A stretch of DNA of 64,000 bases from Stenomitos frigidus_A (GCF_963877135.1 NZ_CAWNSW010000089.1:62001-126000), one strand, 5' to 3'. Shown: positions 52,044 to 62,000, counted from the stretch's first letter. Numbers and translations are program-made. Notes: generated by a model from the sequence alone, not told the origin.

Positions 52044-52416
52044 CGACTCCTGATTCCTGCCCCCTAGCTCCTATCTTCCCGTTTCGCTCCTCTGACCGAT
52101 CACCGTGCCACCAGTTTTTCGCTGCCTCTGGTAAGTTGACGGCATAAAGAGTGATGACGATCGGCTCTAGCAAACCCTGCCCCAAGATCTCAACGCTATA
52201 GGAGGGATGATTTTTCGTCGATAGATCGACAATAAAGCGTTTGCCAATGCGTCGCCAGCTTGGTTCTTTGCCGCGCCACTGGAGACGACAGCAAGGCCAG
52301 GGCAACTGTTCGCGATCGAATAAGCGACAGCAGGGGCCAATCACACGGTAACTGAAATGGCAACCGGGGCTAAAGAAAATTTGCCCATGCTGAAGCGGGT
52401 GAAACATTGCGGCCAT
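52027..52416 (-). CDS. hypothetical protein with Cys-rich N-terminus
   Basis: 129 residues. The first half has spaced Cys/His/Trp (FFSPGCHFSYRVIGPCCRLF, WPCCRLQW), the second a beta-rich stretch (RFIVDLSTKNHPSYSVEILG, LLEPIVITLYAVNLPEAA). No family name comes to mind. It starts 7 bases after argH on the same strand, so it is probably in that operon. The C-terminal end is encoded by an ACTCAAA STRR, so the natural C-terminus may have been altered. Confidence 0.55.
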   Translation of the reverse strand: MAAMFHPLQHGQIFFSPGCHFSYRVIGPCCRLFDREQLPWPCCRLQWRGKEPSWRRIGKRFIVDLSTKNHPSYSVEILGQGLLEPIVITLYAVNLPEAAKNWWHGDRSEERNGKIGARGQESGVASFEF

Positions 52417-52423
52417 CGATCAC

Positions 52424-53848
52424 CTAACCAAGCGTTGCTTTGGCGTTTTGAAGCGCTTGTCGGACTTGGGTAAACCCGGTACCGCCGTAGCTGTTGCGGG
52501 CAGAAACAACCTGTGCAGGCGCGATCGCGGCATAAATATCAGATTCAAAGGCTGGATGGAGTGTTTTCCACTCATCTAGCGTCAAGTCCTTGAGCAGTTT
52601 GCCCTGAGCGAGAGACGTCTTCACAACTTTACCCACTAGATTGTAAGCTTCCCGGAAAGGCACTCCTTTGCCTGCCAGGTAGTCTGCCACATCCGTCGCG
52701 TTGGAAAAGTCCTCATTGACGGCGGCCTGCAGTCGTGCGACACGGAACTCTAACCCTTCTTGCAGCAGAATAGTCATCGCTTCCAGACAGCCTTGCACGG
52801 TCACAACCGCATCAAAGAGGGCTTCCTTGTCTTCCTGGAGGTCTTTATTGTAAGCAAGGGGTAAGCCCTTCATCAACACGAGTAGACCTTGAAGATGACC
52901 AAAGACTCTGCCCGTTTTGCCACGCACGAGTTCTGGTACGTCAGGGTTTTTCTTCTGCGGCATGATGCTGGAGCCTGTGGAGCAGCTATCTTTGAGCGTG
53001 ACAAAGCCAAACTCTTCGGATGCCCACAAAATGACTTCTTCTGCGAGGCGGCTGAGATGCACCATGATCAGACTGGCAGCACAGAGAAATTCGATCGCAA
53101 AGTCACGATCGCTCACCCCATCTAGGCTATTGGCATAGACACCGCCAAAGTGCAGCAGCTTAGCCGTGTAGTGGCGATCGATGGGAAAGGTCGTTCCAGC
53201 CAACGCACCAGAACCCAGCGGCGAAATATTAACCCGCTGATAGATTTCGCCGAGTCGCTCCCAATCGCGCTGGCTCATTTCAAAGTAAGCAAGCAAATGG
53301 TGGGCAAGGCTGAGGGGCTGTGCCCGTTGTAGATGGGTATAACCGGGAATGAGGGTTTCGACGTGCTGCTCTGCAAGCGTCAGGAGTATGGCTTGGAACG
53401 ATCGCACTCGCTGCCGTATGTGCTGAATCTGGTCGCGCAGGTAAAGGCGCGTATCGGTACCCACCTGATCGTTGCGCGATCGCGCAGTGTGCAGCTTTTT
53501 GCCCACATCACCAACAATTTCTGTCAGGCGACGTTCGACCGCAAAATGAACATCTTCCGCCTCAACACCCGGAACGAAAAGCCCCTGGCGGTATTCTTGA
53601 CGAATTTGCTCTAACCCGTTGACCAACTGCTCTCCCTCTGCAGCGGCGATAATGCCTGTATGCGCTAGCATCTGCGCATGAGCCTGAGAGCCAGTCAGAT
53701 CATACTCAATCAGCTGAATGTCGAAGCCGATGCTGGCGTTAAATTGGGCGATCGCAGGATGGAGTGCGGACTCGAAGCGCTGGCTCCAGGTGGAGGGCTG
53801 ACTTGCTGCCGATGCTTGAGAGAGGTCTTGATTCAAAGCAATTCTCAC
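52424..53848 (-). CDS. argH: argininosuccinate lyase
   Basis: 474 residues. Last step of arginine synthesis: cleaves argininosuccinate to arginine and fumarate. The fumarase/aspartase superfamily signature GSSIMPQKKNPD is near 285-296, with catalytic Ser in it; TARSRNDQVGTDTRLYLRDQ and GYTHLQRAQPLSLAHHLLAY (catalytic His) are intact. Full length for the family. The start is ATG 53846-53848. Confidence 0.96.
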   Translation of the reverse strand: MRIALNQDLSQASAASQPSTWSQRFESALHPAIAQFNASIGFDIQLIEYDLTGSQAHAQMLAHTGIIAAAEGEQLVNGLEQIRQEYRQGLFVPGVEAEDVHFAVERRLTEIVGDVGKKLHTARSRNDQVGTDTRLYLRDQIQHIRQRVRSFQAILLTLAEQHVETLIPGYTHLQRAQPLSLAHHLLAYFEMSQRDWERLGEIYQRVNISPLGSGALAGTTFPIDRHYTAKLLHFGGVYANSLDGVSDRDFAIEFLCAASLIMVHLSRLAEEVILWASEEFGFVTLKDSCSTGSSIMPQKKNPDVPELVRGKTGRVFGHLQGLLVLMKGLPLAYNKDLQEDKEALFDAVVTVQGCLEAMTILLQEGLEFRVARLQAAVNEDFSNATDVADYLAGKGVPFREAYNLVGKVVKTSLAQGKLLKDLTLDEWKTLHPAFESDIYAAIAPAQVVSARNSYGGTGFTQVRQALQNAKATLG

Positions 53849-54054
53849 TGTGCTAGAGAGGTTAGATTTCCATTTAGAGTTGCAGAGTTTTTAACCCAAC
53901 ATTGGCAAACCCTGAAGGCAACCAAAATCCACTCCACTAAGTATCACGAAAGGCAGTCTTAAACTGTTACCAGTAGGGTGAATTCCACGCACAACACCAA
54001 ATTTCTGCGTTAGCTCAAGACTGACTTTCCATCTAAAAAGGCTGAACTTCTGCG

Positions 54055-54324
54055 TTAGCCAAAGGATGTAAATGTTTTCACAAAGTAGCCAAAAATGATG
54101 CCGATTAAAAAGGCCCAAACCTGACCTGTCTTGACAAAGTTGTTGAAGGCTTTCTGCACATCACCGGCCAAGTCTACTTCAATTTTCTTGTCGCCCAGCG
54201 CCGCCAGGTCGATCGGCAAATGCCAGTGAGATGGCTGCAATAGATCCAGCCAGTACGTCGTGTCAAACCAATAGGTTGGATCAATGAACCCGATTGTTAC
54301 ATCTGGTATTACGCCAATGACCAT
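54055..54324 (-). CDS. small membrane-tail protein, unknown
   Basis: 89 residues from ATG 54322-54324, chosen because GAGAGAGGAG lies just upstream; a longer frame would add 13. The N-terminal 65 residues (IGFIDPTYWFDTTYWLDLLQ) are aromatic-rich with Trp/Tyr/Phe, and a hydrophobic C-terminal segment (VWAFLIGIIFGYFVKTF) forms one membrane span. Likely a tail-anchored protein. No family recognised. It lies between the PP2C phosphatase gene and argH on the same strand. Confidence 0.6.
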   Translation of the reverse strand: MVIGVIPDVTIGFIDPTYWFDTTYWLDLLQPSHWHLPIDLAALGDKKIEVDLAGDVQKAFNNFVKTGQVWAFLIGIIFGYFVKTFTSFG

Positions 54325-54519
54325 CGCTCCTCTCTCCCTCTCTAAATGAATGCAAGCGCGCATATTTATCTTACAGAACTGAAAGGATACCAGAAAACTA
54401 TCTGAGCGATCGTGCTGCTCAGACAGAGAGTTGTGTGTTTAACGGTAACCCAGCGCTCGACGTTGTCGCCTTGCTTACACAGAGCCCGCCTTCATTAGCA
54501 GCTGGCTGACCACCATCGG

Positions 54520-56034
54520 CTAGAGTTCAGTTGCTTGAACCTGCATCACAATCAACGTCATATCATCAGCGTTGCGGTGCGCGGTGCCGGTAAATTTCTG
54601 CACCTGACTAAACAACGCTTCCAAGATGGTTTGGGGATGATCGCACTGTTGGCAAGCCTGTTGAAACGCTTGTGTCAGATTTTCTTCATCAAAACGCTCA
54701 CCACTCTGGTTGGCAGCATCTGTAAACCCATCGGTGTAGTAGATGAGCGTATCGCCAGCCTGAAGTTGGATCTGAGCATCTTGATAGTGTGTATCGGCAT
54801 CGAGCCCAATCAGCATGCCCAGTGTATCCAGCCGCCGAATCGTGTTGGTTGCTGCTTGCCAGAGCAGAGGTGGATTGTGGGCAGCATTGCTATAAGACAA
54901 GATTCGCGTTTTTGGATCGTATTCCGAGTAAAACAGCGTGACGAATCGATTAGAGTTCTCTAGATCGGCGTACATGACACGATTGAGGTGCTGCAAAATC
55001 CGGGCGGGTGAGTGTCCGTTCAGCACTTCTGCTCGCAACATGCCTCGCGTCATGGTCATGATCAAACCAGCAGGTACGCCTTTGCCCATGACATCGCCGA
55101 TCGCCAAACTCCAGCGTCCCCACTCGCTGCCACCATCTTTCTTAGAGCGAATCTGGTCATAGCTCGCGGGAATAAAGTCGTAAAAATCACCACCGACTCG
55201 ATTGGCTGATTGACAGCGCGCGGCTAGTTCAATGCCTTGAATCTTGGGGCACTGTCGCGGCAACAAGCGCAGTTGAATCTCGGCTCCAATCTCAAGCTCC
55301 CGATCCAGTCGCTCTTTTTTACGCAGTTCCACTGTTAACTCGTCGTTTTCGATCGCTACCGCCGTCTGGTCGGCAACCAAGCGCACTAGCTTTTGACGAG
55401 TTTCTGTCCAGCCATACTGCGGATCGCGGCTAAAAACGTAAAGCCGTCCCCGCTCTGTATTTTTGACCAGAATGGCCGTCCCAAAGAGCTGGACATCGGC
55501 GCCCAAGTAATGACTGACCTGATGATCGAGCGTAGCGATCGCGCTGGGAGTAAGAGCGATCGACTCTCCAGCAGGGGTTGGGGATAGCGAAGCGGTCACT
55601 TGGCGGGTAGCGGTTTCCAGTGCCTTACGAATATCTTGACACCAGCGGCTGTCCTGACAGTGAAGCCGCTCTAAGCGCACCTGACCATTCGGCTTGAACA
55701 ACAACAGTGCACCACCATCACTATCCGTGACTCGACTCGCCATCAGCGGGATTAGCTCTAGAAACTGATTGAGGTTGTTAAAGCTTCGCAGTGCAAAACC
55801 GAGCGAACTCAGCAAGTCTTGAATTTTGTGCTGCTCTCGATTCAACCGCGCCACCAGTTCCTTCAGGGCAAAGACAGGTGTAATTTCAGGCGCAGCACCA
55901 CTAGTCGCACTACTGGGGGTACGAGCACTCAGACGATCGCGTATCTCCGCACCGGGAGCATTGGCTGCAGACGGTGAAACCGTTCCCGCGTCCGGTCGTT
56001 GCGATGGCTGTCGAGGAAGAGGCACAGCAGTCAT
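54520..56034 (-). CDS. GAF-PP2C (SpoIIE/RsbU-type) serine phosphatase
   Basis: 504 residues from ATG 56032-56034. A GAF-type sensor domain lies at about 75-230 (LIPLMASRVTDSDGGALLLF), a coiled-coil linker at 235-255, and a SpoIIE/PP2C phosphatase domain from 265 (GDFYDFIPASYDQ, LAIGDVMGKGVPAGLIMTMT, ILSYSNAAHNPPLL, GDTLIYYTDGFTDAANQSGE, RNADDMTLIVMQ). The metal-binding Asp residues are present. Such enzymes dephosphorylate anti-sigma-antagonist proteins in partner-switching pathways. No anti-sigma gene is adjacent. Confidence 0.9.
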   Translation of the reverse strand: MTAVPLPRQPSQRPDAGTVSPSAANAPGAEIRDRLSARTPSSATSGAAPEITPVFALKELVARLNREQHKIQDLLSSLGFALRSFNNLNQFLELIPLMASRVTDSDGGALLLFKPNGQVRLERLHCQDSRWCQDIRKALETATRQVTASLSPTPAGESIALTPSAIATLDHQVSHYLGADVQLFGTAILVKNTERGRLYVFSRDPQYGWTETRQKLVRLVADQTAVAIENDELTVELRKKERLDRELEIGAEIQLRLLPRQCPKIQGIELAARCQSANRVGGDFYDFIPASYDQIRSKKDGGSEWGRWSLAIGDVMGKGVPAGLIMTMTRGMLRAEVLNGHSPARILQHLNRVMYADLENSNRFVTLFYSEYDPKTRILSYSNAAHNPPLLWQAATNTIRRLDTLGMLIGLDADTHYQDAQIQLQAGDTLIYYTDGFTDAANQSGERFDEENLTQAFQQACQQCDHPQTILEALFSQVQKFTGTAHRNADDMTLIVMQVQATEL

Positions 56035-56223
56035 TGAGATCAAGGTAAACGAACAATTACTGTGAAGCAGGCTGATGCGTAGTGCAATCGATTCTAGCGG
56101 ATGTGCCCGTAGAATCACCGTTGGTTGGACTAATTTTATGGGAGAGTGCCCAAACCCGGGCTTAGTTTACCAACGTTAGCAGATAAGCTTTGAATTGATG
56201 CAGTCACCCTTGAATTGATGCAA

Positions 56224-56640
56224 TTAACCTTGAGACGTAGTGCTAAGCAGTGTTACAACGTCTGCGTGTGCCAACACAACATCAGGATTTTGCTGTAATG
56301 CTGCATCGTATTTTGTAGCGAATTCATCACCCGACTCCGCTGGTGTTAGCAGTGTCCGAACATCAGCCAAGAAGGTTTCAATCACTTCTAACGTAATGGG
56401 TTCATCCGCCTGCTGTAGCTCATCAATTTGCACGATGCGCTGAGAGAGCTGATGTAACCAGGCAAATTGCTCGTGGGAAATGACTAACTGCAGCAGTTGC
56501 CCTCTAGATACCTGTCCCTGCACTTGTTCGTAGGCAACGCGCTCTGCTTCTAGTAAAAGCTTATGCAAGCGCAGTAATTTCAACCGTAGTTCATTCAGTA
56601 AGCGGAATTGATTGATACGTTGTTGCAAGGGGCTAACCAT
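56224..56640 (-). CDS. helical hypothetical protein
   Basis: 138 residues, entirely helical, no membrane segment. LNELRLKLLRLHKLLLEAER and SHEQFAWLHQLSQRIVQIDE form long amphipathic helices; the C-terminal third is acidic. It lies between ftsY and the PP2C gene on the same strand, 102 bases after ftsY. Not recognised. The layout would fit a small four-helix adaptor. Confidence 0.6.
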   Translation of the reverse strand: MVSPLQQRINQFRLLNELRLKLLRLHKLLLEAERVAYEQVQGQVSRGQLLQLVISHEQFAWLHQLSQRIVQIDELQQADEPITLEVIETFLADVRTLLTPAESGDEFATKYDAALQQNPDVVLAHADVVTLLSTTSQG

Positions 56641-56742
56641 TAACCTAATACGTCCTATGCTTGCGTTTTAGTAAGCCTTCCGCTGTAGTGAACCGCGCCT
56701 GCTGAGCAGCGATCGAGCTTATCTTTTATCCTTTGTCCCTCT

Positions 56743-58248
56743 CTACCCATTCAGCAACGCTTCAACAAACTCATAGCTAGAAAAGGGGCGGAGATCTTCA
56801 ATACCTTCTCCAGCACCGATGAAGCGGATAGGTAAACCCAGTTGTTGGACGATCGCTAGCGCGATGCCGCCTTTCGCAGTGCCGTCTAGCTTGGTGAGGA
56901 TAACGCCGCTAAGTTGAGCCGCTTCTGAAAAGACTTCAGCCTGTCGTAGGCCGTTTTGTCCGAGGGTGGCATCCAGAACCAGCAGAGATTCAACGACTGC
57001 ATTTTCAGATTTTTTGTCAATAATGCGACGAATCTTACTGAGTTCGTCCATCAAATTTTTCTTGTTTTGCAAGCGACCAGCCGTATCAACCAGCAGCAAA
57101 TCGGTACCGCGTGACTGAGCCGCCGCGATCGCGTCAAAAACCACCGCTGCAGGATCGGTATTTTGCCCTGGATTGGCGATCACTTCGACGCCACTGCGAC
57201 TGCCCCATACTTTGACTTGCTCGACTGCTGCCGCTCTGAACGTGTCCGCTGCTGCAATCAGGCAGTTGTAGCCAGACTTTTGGGCGATGTGGGCCAGCTT
57301 GCCGATCGTGGTTGTTTTGCCCGCACCATTGACGCCCGTGATGAGCCAGATATTGAGTGTCTCGTCTTCAGGCGCAAAAAAACGGCTCTTGGCGTTCTCC
57401 AAGGGGGCATCCAGGATATCGCGCAGAATTTGCTTCAGGTAGCTCAGTGCCGCATCAGGTGGCAGCACTTCTTCGCGCAACTTGCTCTGCAGGGCATGAA
57501 TAATGGCATCGGTTGCGGCGACACCCACATCAGCTTGCAGCAACACTGACTCAATTTCGTCGACAGCATCATCGTTCAGCGGCCCCTGCCCAACGATCGA
57601 CCGCAGTTGATTGATCAAGCCACGTCGTGTTTTATCTAACCCTTGACGCAGCCGATTTAGCCAGGTGATTTCTTCTAGTGAAATCTGGTCGGGTCGTCGC
57701 CCCTGTGCGGCGAGAATTTCGGATGACCAGAGAAACCCTTCATCAAGCACCAGCTCAGTGCTGTCTAGAGGCGTTGTAGCCGGTATAGCTGTGGTAGATG
57801 CAGCAGTGACTGGCGCGATCGCTGGTTCCGGCTCGACAATGGCGTTTTCTTTCAAGCGCTCTAGACGCTGTTGTCGATCGGCTTCAGATTGTGCCCAAAA
57901 CGGCAGTGGTGTTGTTGGGGTCTCCGCAACTTCTGGCGCTGTTCGTTCTATAACAGCAGAGGAAGCTAACTCTACAGCATCGATCGTGTCCTCATTTGCC
58001 GTGTCCACTTCCGGTGTGGTTGGAGTGGGCGCTTCGACATCGGCGATCGCTTCAGTTTGTTGTCGCTTTTGAATGTTTTGGTAAGCAACCTTGGCCCAGC
58101 TCAGGTAATCCTCGGCAACGTCAGGGGCAGCCTCGTCCTGTAGCGTTGCCTCTGATGTCGCTGCCTCCGGTGCCGCCAGATCAGTTTCTGCTGTTGGAAC
58201 GCCCTCAGCGTCCTGGTCGTATTGCCGACGAAACCAATCAAACGTCAT
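56743..58248 (-). CDS. ftsY: signal recognition particle receptor FtsY
   Basis: 501 residues. An acidic, low-complexity N-terminal A domain (1-190, rich in Glu, Thr, Ala, Pro) precedes the NG GTPase domain: helical N part near 190-290, P-loop GVNGAGKTTT about 302-311, DTFRAAAVEQV, DTAGRLQNKKNLM, LTKLDGTAKGG and FIGAGEGIEDLRPF. FtsY docks ribosome-SRP complexes (Ffh at 9616-11082) to the translocon. It starts one base after the nusB stop, so the two are translated from one transcript. Confidence 0.96.
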   Translation of the reverse strand: MTFDWFRRQYDQDAEGVPTAETDLAAPEAATSEATLQDEAAPDVAEDYLSWAKVAYQNIQKRQQTEAIADVEAPTPTTPEVDTANEDTIDAVELASSAVIERTAPEVAETPTTPLPFWAQSEADRQQRLERLKENAIVEPEPAIAPVTAASTTAIPATTPLDSTELVLDEGFLWSSEILAAQGRRPDQISLEEITWLNRLRQGLDKTRRGLINQLRSIVGQGPLNDDAVDEIESVLLQADVGVAATDAIIHALQSKLREEVLPPDAALSYLKQILRDILDAPLENAKSRFFAPEDETLNIWLITGVNGAGKTTTIGKLAHIAQKSGYNCLIAAADTFRAAAVEQVKVWGSRSGVEVIANPGQNTDPAAVVFDAIAAAQSRGTDLLLVDTAGRLQNKKNLMDELSKIRRIIDKKSENAVVESLLVLDATLGQNGLRQAEVFSEAAQLSGVILTKLDGTAKGGIALAIVQQLGLPIRFIGAGEGIEDLRPFSSYEFVEALLNG

Positions 58249-58249
58249 T

Positions 58250-58930
58250 TCACCCCAGCCCTCCTGTTGCCTGCTTTTCTGCTTTGAGCTGATCCATCAC
58301 CCGACGCAAGACACCATTGATAAAGCGATGTCCGTCTTCGCCGCTATAACGCTTTGCCAGCTCGACCGCTTCATTTGCAGCGATGCGATCGGGTATACCC
58401 AAAAAAAGAATCTCTGTGACAGCGATGCGAAGAATATCACGATCGATCCAGGCAAGACGAGAGAGCTGCCAATCAACCAGCGATGTAGACAAAATTTGGT
58501 CGATCTGGTCCCGATTCGCGTTCAGCTTACCGATAATTTCAAGGGTGTAATGGCGCACATCCTGTTGATTGGCCAGTTGGATAAATTCAGGGACGTCGAT
58601 CGCGACCCCCAACCGATTGATCGCAGTTTGAGTCAGCGCGATCGCATCCTCAACCATTGCCCTGGCGCTCTGCACATCGGCTGCCCGCGTTTCACTGGTC
58701 AGCAAACGGGCACTGCCCTGCTGCAGTTCAGCCGCTGCCGTTTCCAGCGCATCTTGTGCTTCACTGGTCAGCGTCCGCACGGCTGCCACAACCACGCTTT
58801 GGAGTTGCTGCATCTCCAACCGTTCTTGTTTAGCGGGTAGCTGGCTGATACTCAACAGCGCCAGTTCACGAGCGATTCGACGAGCTTGCATAAGAAAAGA
58901 TAAAGGATGTAGCCTGCTTTGGAGAAGCAA
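58250..58930 (-). CDS. nusB: transcription antitermination factor NusB
   Basis: 226 residues, longer than the E. coli protein because of a roughly 60-residue N-terminal insertion typical of cyanobacteria. The RNA-binding start (MQARRIARELALLSISQLP) is conserved, although annotated ATG gives an extra 15 residues. Conserved C-terminal blocks: LAWIDRDILRIAVTEILFLG, IPDRIAANEAVELAKRYSGE and FINGVLRRVMDQL. NusB with NusE promotes rRNA antitermination. First gene upstream of ftsY; DUF502 gene lies 87 bases further upstream. Confidence 0.93.
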   Translation of the reverse strand: MLLQSRLHPLSFLMQARRIARELALLSISQLPAKQERLEMQQLQSVVVAAVRTLTSEAQDALETAAAELQQGSARLLTSETRAADVQSARAMVEDAIALTQTAINRLGVAIDVPEFIQLANQQDVRHYTLEIIGKLNANRDQIDQILSTSLVDWQLSRLAWIDRDILRIAVTEILFLGIPDRIAANEAVELAKRYSGEDGHRFINGVLRRVMDQLKAEKQATGGLG

Positions 58931-59017
58931 TAGGCTTAAGGATAACGTTTTTAAGGTACATCACGGGAAATGCCGCACGGTTTCATCTTTATACGCTTAA
59001 GCCTTCATCCCGTTTCT

Positions 59018-59776
59018 CTAGCTTTCCCAGAGGTCTTCTTCCAGAGTGATCGCTTGTCGACTCTGCTCTGGAAATAAATCAAATGTTCGAGCGCTAGACG
59101 CTGGCAACGACGTATTAGACGCCGATGAAGAAGACACCATCGAGGCATCTGGAGCGACGATGCCACCAGAAATCACGACTTTGAATGCGTCTTCGATCGG
59201 CATGGAAAGGTCAATCACAGCATTTTCGGGCACTACTGCATACCAACCTGTAGTAGGGTTTGGCGTTGTCGGAATAAACACGCCTAACATCGGGCTGGTA
59301 AAGCGCGACTGAAACTCGCTGCTTAAGACCCCAGTCACAAAACCAAGTGACCAGACACCCTGACGGGGATATTCCACTAGTACCACTCGTCGGAACTTTC
59401 CACTCGAATCCTTCAGCAGGGTTTCTAGAAGCTGTTTGAGCGTTTTATAAACCGAACCCGCCAGCGGAATGGCTTGCAGTACGCGCTCACCAAAATCCAG
59501 CAACCAGCGACCGGCAATGTTCCGCGCCATCAAGCCAATTAGTAAGATGCAGAGCAGTGGTACGGTCAAGCCCACTACCAAGTTCAGCAGATTTACCAGA
59601 ATCGGATTCAGACCATCAAAGGGATTTACTTGCTTCGGAATGCGAGTCAGAAAATTGACAACCCAGTTTGCGATCGTGATGGTGAGCCAAATAGTGGTTG
59701 CTAGAGGAATGACGACTAGCAGCCCTGCGATCAGGTCATTTTTGAGGTCTTGCTTGAGGCGTTGAATCACGGGCAC
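59018..59776 (-). CDS. DUF502 membrane protein
   Basis: 252 residues. Two hydrophobic segments (DLIAGLLVVIPLATTIWLTI and VNLLNLVVGLTVPLLCILLI) followed by a domain with ARNIAGRWLLDFGERVLQAI, PLAGSVYKTLKQLLETLL and TTPNPTTGWYAVVPENAVID, all hallmarks of DUF502. The family is widespread in bacteria and plants (LCV-like proteins) with no settled function. Position ahead of nusB-ftsY suggests co-transcription in a conserved cyanobacterial cluster. Confidence 0.88.
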   Translation of the reverse strand: MPVIQRLKQDLKNDLIAGLLVVIPLATTIWLTITIANWVVNFLTRIPKQVNPFDGLNPILVNLLNLVVGLTVPLLCILLIGLMARNIAGRWLLDFGERVLQAIPLAGSVYKTLKQLLETLLKDSSGKFRRVVLVEYPRQGVWSLGFVTGVLSSEFQSRFTSPMLGVFIPTTPNPTTGWYAVVPENAVIDLSMPIEDAFKVVISGGIVAPDASMVSSSSASNTSLPASSARTFDLFPEQSRQAITLEEDLWES

Positions 59777-60395
59777 CCACTCTCCTGTAATTGCGGCGGA
59801 AACTGTAGCAACACTGACGATTCAAAAAGACCAAAATCTCTGCGGTGTTCAGCCTGAGAAATGAGTTGAACTCATTTTGATTGACTGCATATCGCGAATT
59901 TTACTAACCCCATCATGACTACTTGAGCGAAGGACGCTTTGTTACTCAGTTGCTTACAAGCGTCTTCAAGAATTGTAACGAATAATGTAAAGGAGTGTTA
60001 CGTTTCCGACTTCGTGCGGTGCGTTGGTGCCATGCGCGTTGCCAGTCAATCGAGGCTGGGCGGCACTCAGGATGCCGACACCATTCGTTGACCGGTCTCA
60101 AACTGATCTGCATGATGTGAGATCATCCTCAGGATACCCTACGGTGATTCGGTATCACACGCGACTGTTAATTTTGTGCTTGAAAAGAAAGGCTCACGGT
60201 TCTCTAGAGCGATGGCAAGCTGACAGTGACGACCCTCAGAGCTCTTTTCCAGTCTTAAACAGTCTTAAAGTGATTTCCGAGAAAAAATGTACTGCTGGGT
60301 AGGGGCAGGTTTTGCCAGCATCTTTGCCTCTAGCCCATCGCTTTGGTGCCTGCCCTACAGGTCTTTTGTTTGCTAGAAAGCGCCTAAGTAGCAGT
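59777..60395. other. long intergenic region with an inverted repeat
   Basis: 619 bases. The right part holds an imperfect inverted repeat at 60299-60358. A plus-strand frame at 60024-60302 lacks protein character. The left end should contain the promoter of the DUF502-nusB-ftsY unit. No RNA gene was recognised. Confidence 0.4.
60299..60358. repeat. inverted-repeat element (GTAGGGGCAGG arms)
   Basis: GTAGGGGCAGG and CCTGCCCTAC bound about 60 bases, pairing with one bulged G. Similar TAGGGG-bounded hairpins occur at 32642 and 62395, so they may form one interspersed family. Confidence 0.45.
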
Positions 60396-61172
60396 CTAAG
60401 ACGAGGGATTATTGCGTTGATTCTGGGTCGACAGAAGATACCGTAGTCCTGTCCAGCCGATCACGGCATAGCCGATCGCCAGCACCAGACTTGCCACACC
60501 ACTTCGCATCCCTGATCGCAACTTGTTATCGTTAATCTGGGTTTCCAGCTTGCGCTTATTGTCACGAATCTGCGTCAATTTTTGGTCGCGTTCAGGAGCG
60601 ATTTGAGCTTCCAACGCCTTGGGGTCAGCCTTGAATTTTTGCAGTTGATCCAGTTTCTGCTTTGCTTGCGCTAGTTGTGCTCCCTGAAGCTGACCACTTT
60701 GAATCAGCTGGTCGATTTGACTCGACTGGGCATCAATCTGCCCTTTTAGCTGCTGCACCTGGCTATCAATCTGACTTTCAGCCCGGCTGGCATCTTGCGT
60801 AATTTGCTTCATCTGTTCGTCTGCGGCTGTATTGGTAGCATTGACGCTGAGGGGAATCAGCAGCAGAAAAACTAAGCCAAGCAAGCTGGATAGTAGGGCA
60901 GAACCTAGTTTCAAACCGCGTGATCGTTCCACATTGGTGGGCGTATCGAGCGCACTTTCGACCCAGAAGCCGATGAACAAAAAGCCAAAGCCCATCATAG
61001 GAATGAAACCGCGATCGACCAATTGAGTCGTCGTTGTGAACAGCCATTGACTATCCTGGAACTTAGCGGACGAGAGTACCACCACGCAATCCAGTAGGTA
61101 GAGCACGATCAGTACGAGCCCAACGACTTTAAGGATAAGGGCAGTAAGAGGGGAGGCATTAAGTGTTTTCAT
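60396..61172 (-). CDS. HpsJ-like membrane protein
   Basis: 258 residues: three N-terminal membrane segments (ALILKVVGLVLIVLYLLDCV, PMMGFGFLFIGFWVESAL, LLSSLLGLVFLLLIPLSV), a coiled coil of about 90 residues (SQIDSQVQQLKGQIDAQSSQ) and a last membrane span (GVASLVLAIGYAVIGWTGL). This layout matches the cyanobacterial HpsJ family, named from hormogonium polysaccharide genes. No other hps gene is present nearby, so a role in polysaccharide export here is tentative. Confidence 0.75.
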   Translation of the reverse strand: MKTLNASPLTALILKVVGLVLIVLYLLDCVVVLSSAKFQDSQWLFTTTTQLVDRGFIPMMGFGFLFIGFWVESALDTPTNVERSRGLKLGSALLSSLLGLVFLLLIPLSVNATNTAADEQMKQITQDASRAESQIDSQVQQLKGQIDAQSSQIDQLIQSGQLQGAQLAQAKQKLDQLQKFKADPKALEAQIAPERDQKLTQIRDNKRKLETQINDNKLRSGMRSGVASLVLAIGYAVIGWTGLRYLLSTQNQRNNPSS

Positions 61173-61274
61173 CGACTTCTATAAATGGGATGGCAATTGA
61201 CTGAAACTGCTCTAGCAACCTCTTATAGTAGACTACGGAGTTGGATCTCTTGAAGAAATTGAGCGGCTGAAAGC

Positions 61275-62000
61275 ATGAACAAAATTGTAGAGGTGCTTCC
61301 AGATAAGGACGCACTGATTCAGCGATCACTAGCGATCGTTGTAGACAAAATCCAGGCAGCGATCGCGGCACGGGGACGTTGCACGATCGCCCTTGCAGGC
61401 GGCAGCACACCTAAACCGTTGTACGAACAGCTTGCAACGCAAAACCTTGCCTGGGAAAAGCTTCACATTTTCTGGGGCGATGAACGCTACGTGCCATCGG
61501 ATCATCCCGACAGTAACGAAGGGATGGCGCGCCATGCTTGGCTCGATCAAGTCGCGTTCCCGCTCACTAATGTTCACCCGATGACCACGGCAAATGCTGA
61601 ACCAGCGGTGTCTGCCAGCCAGCATGAGATGGAGCTACAGCAATTCTTTCAGCTTCAGCCAGGAGCCTATCCACGCTTCGATCTGATTCTGCTGGGCATT
61701 GGCGATGACGGACATACGGCATCTCTCTTCCCTCATACAGATGCATTACAGGTGCGCGATCGCCTTATTACGGTTGGTAATAAAGACGGGCAGCCTCGAA
61801 TTACTTTCACCGTACCCTTGATCAATCATGCTCGCACCGTCCTTTTTATGGTAGCTGGTGCCAGTAAGCGGCCTGCGCTGGCTCAGATCTTTGCACCTGT
61901 TGCTGATGCGGCGATTTACCCTGCGCGCCTGATCCAGCCTGAGGGAGAACTTGTGTGGCTGCTAGATCAGCCTGCAGGGCAGGAACTTAACGTGAACTGA
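61275..62000 (+). CDS. pgl: 6-phosphogluconolactonase
   Basis: 241 residues. Second step of the oxidative pentose phosphate pathway, hydrolysing 6-phosphogluconolactone. Conserved blocks ALAGGSTPKPLYEQLA, IFWGDERYVPSDHPDSNEGM, ILLGIGDDGHTASLFPHTDA and ITFTVPLINHARTVLFMVAG are all present, including the catalytic His region in GDDGHTASLFP. Divergent from the HpsJ-like gene. Confidence 0.95.
   Translation: MNKIVEVLPDKDALIQRSLAIVVDKIQAAIAARGRCTIALAGGSTPKPLYEQLATQNLAWEKLHIFWGDERYVPSDHPDSNEGMARHAWLDQVAFPLTNVHPMTTANAEPAVSASQHEMELQQFFQLQPGAYPRFDLILLGIGDDGHTASLFPHTDALQVRDRLITVGNKDGQPRITFTVPLINHARTVLFMVAGASKRPALAQIFAPVADAAIYPARLIQPEGELVWLLDQPAGQELNVN

Noticed and set aside
60024..60302. Plus-strand open frame of 92 codons
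   Set aside because: No family features; ends in the inverted-repeat element.
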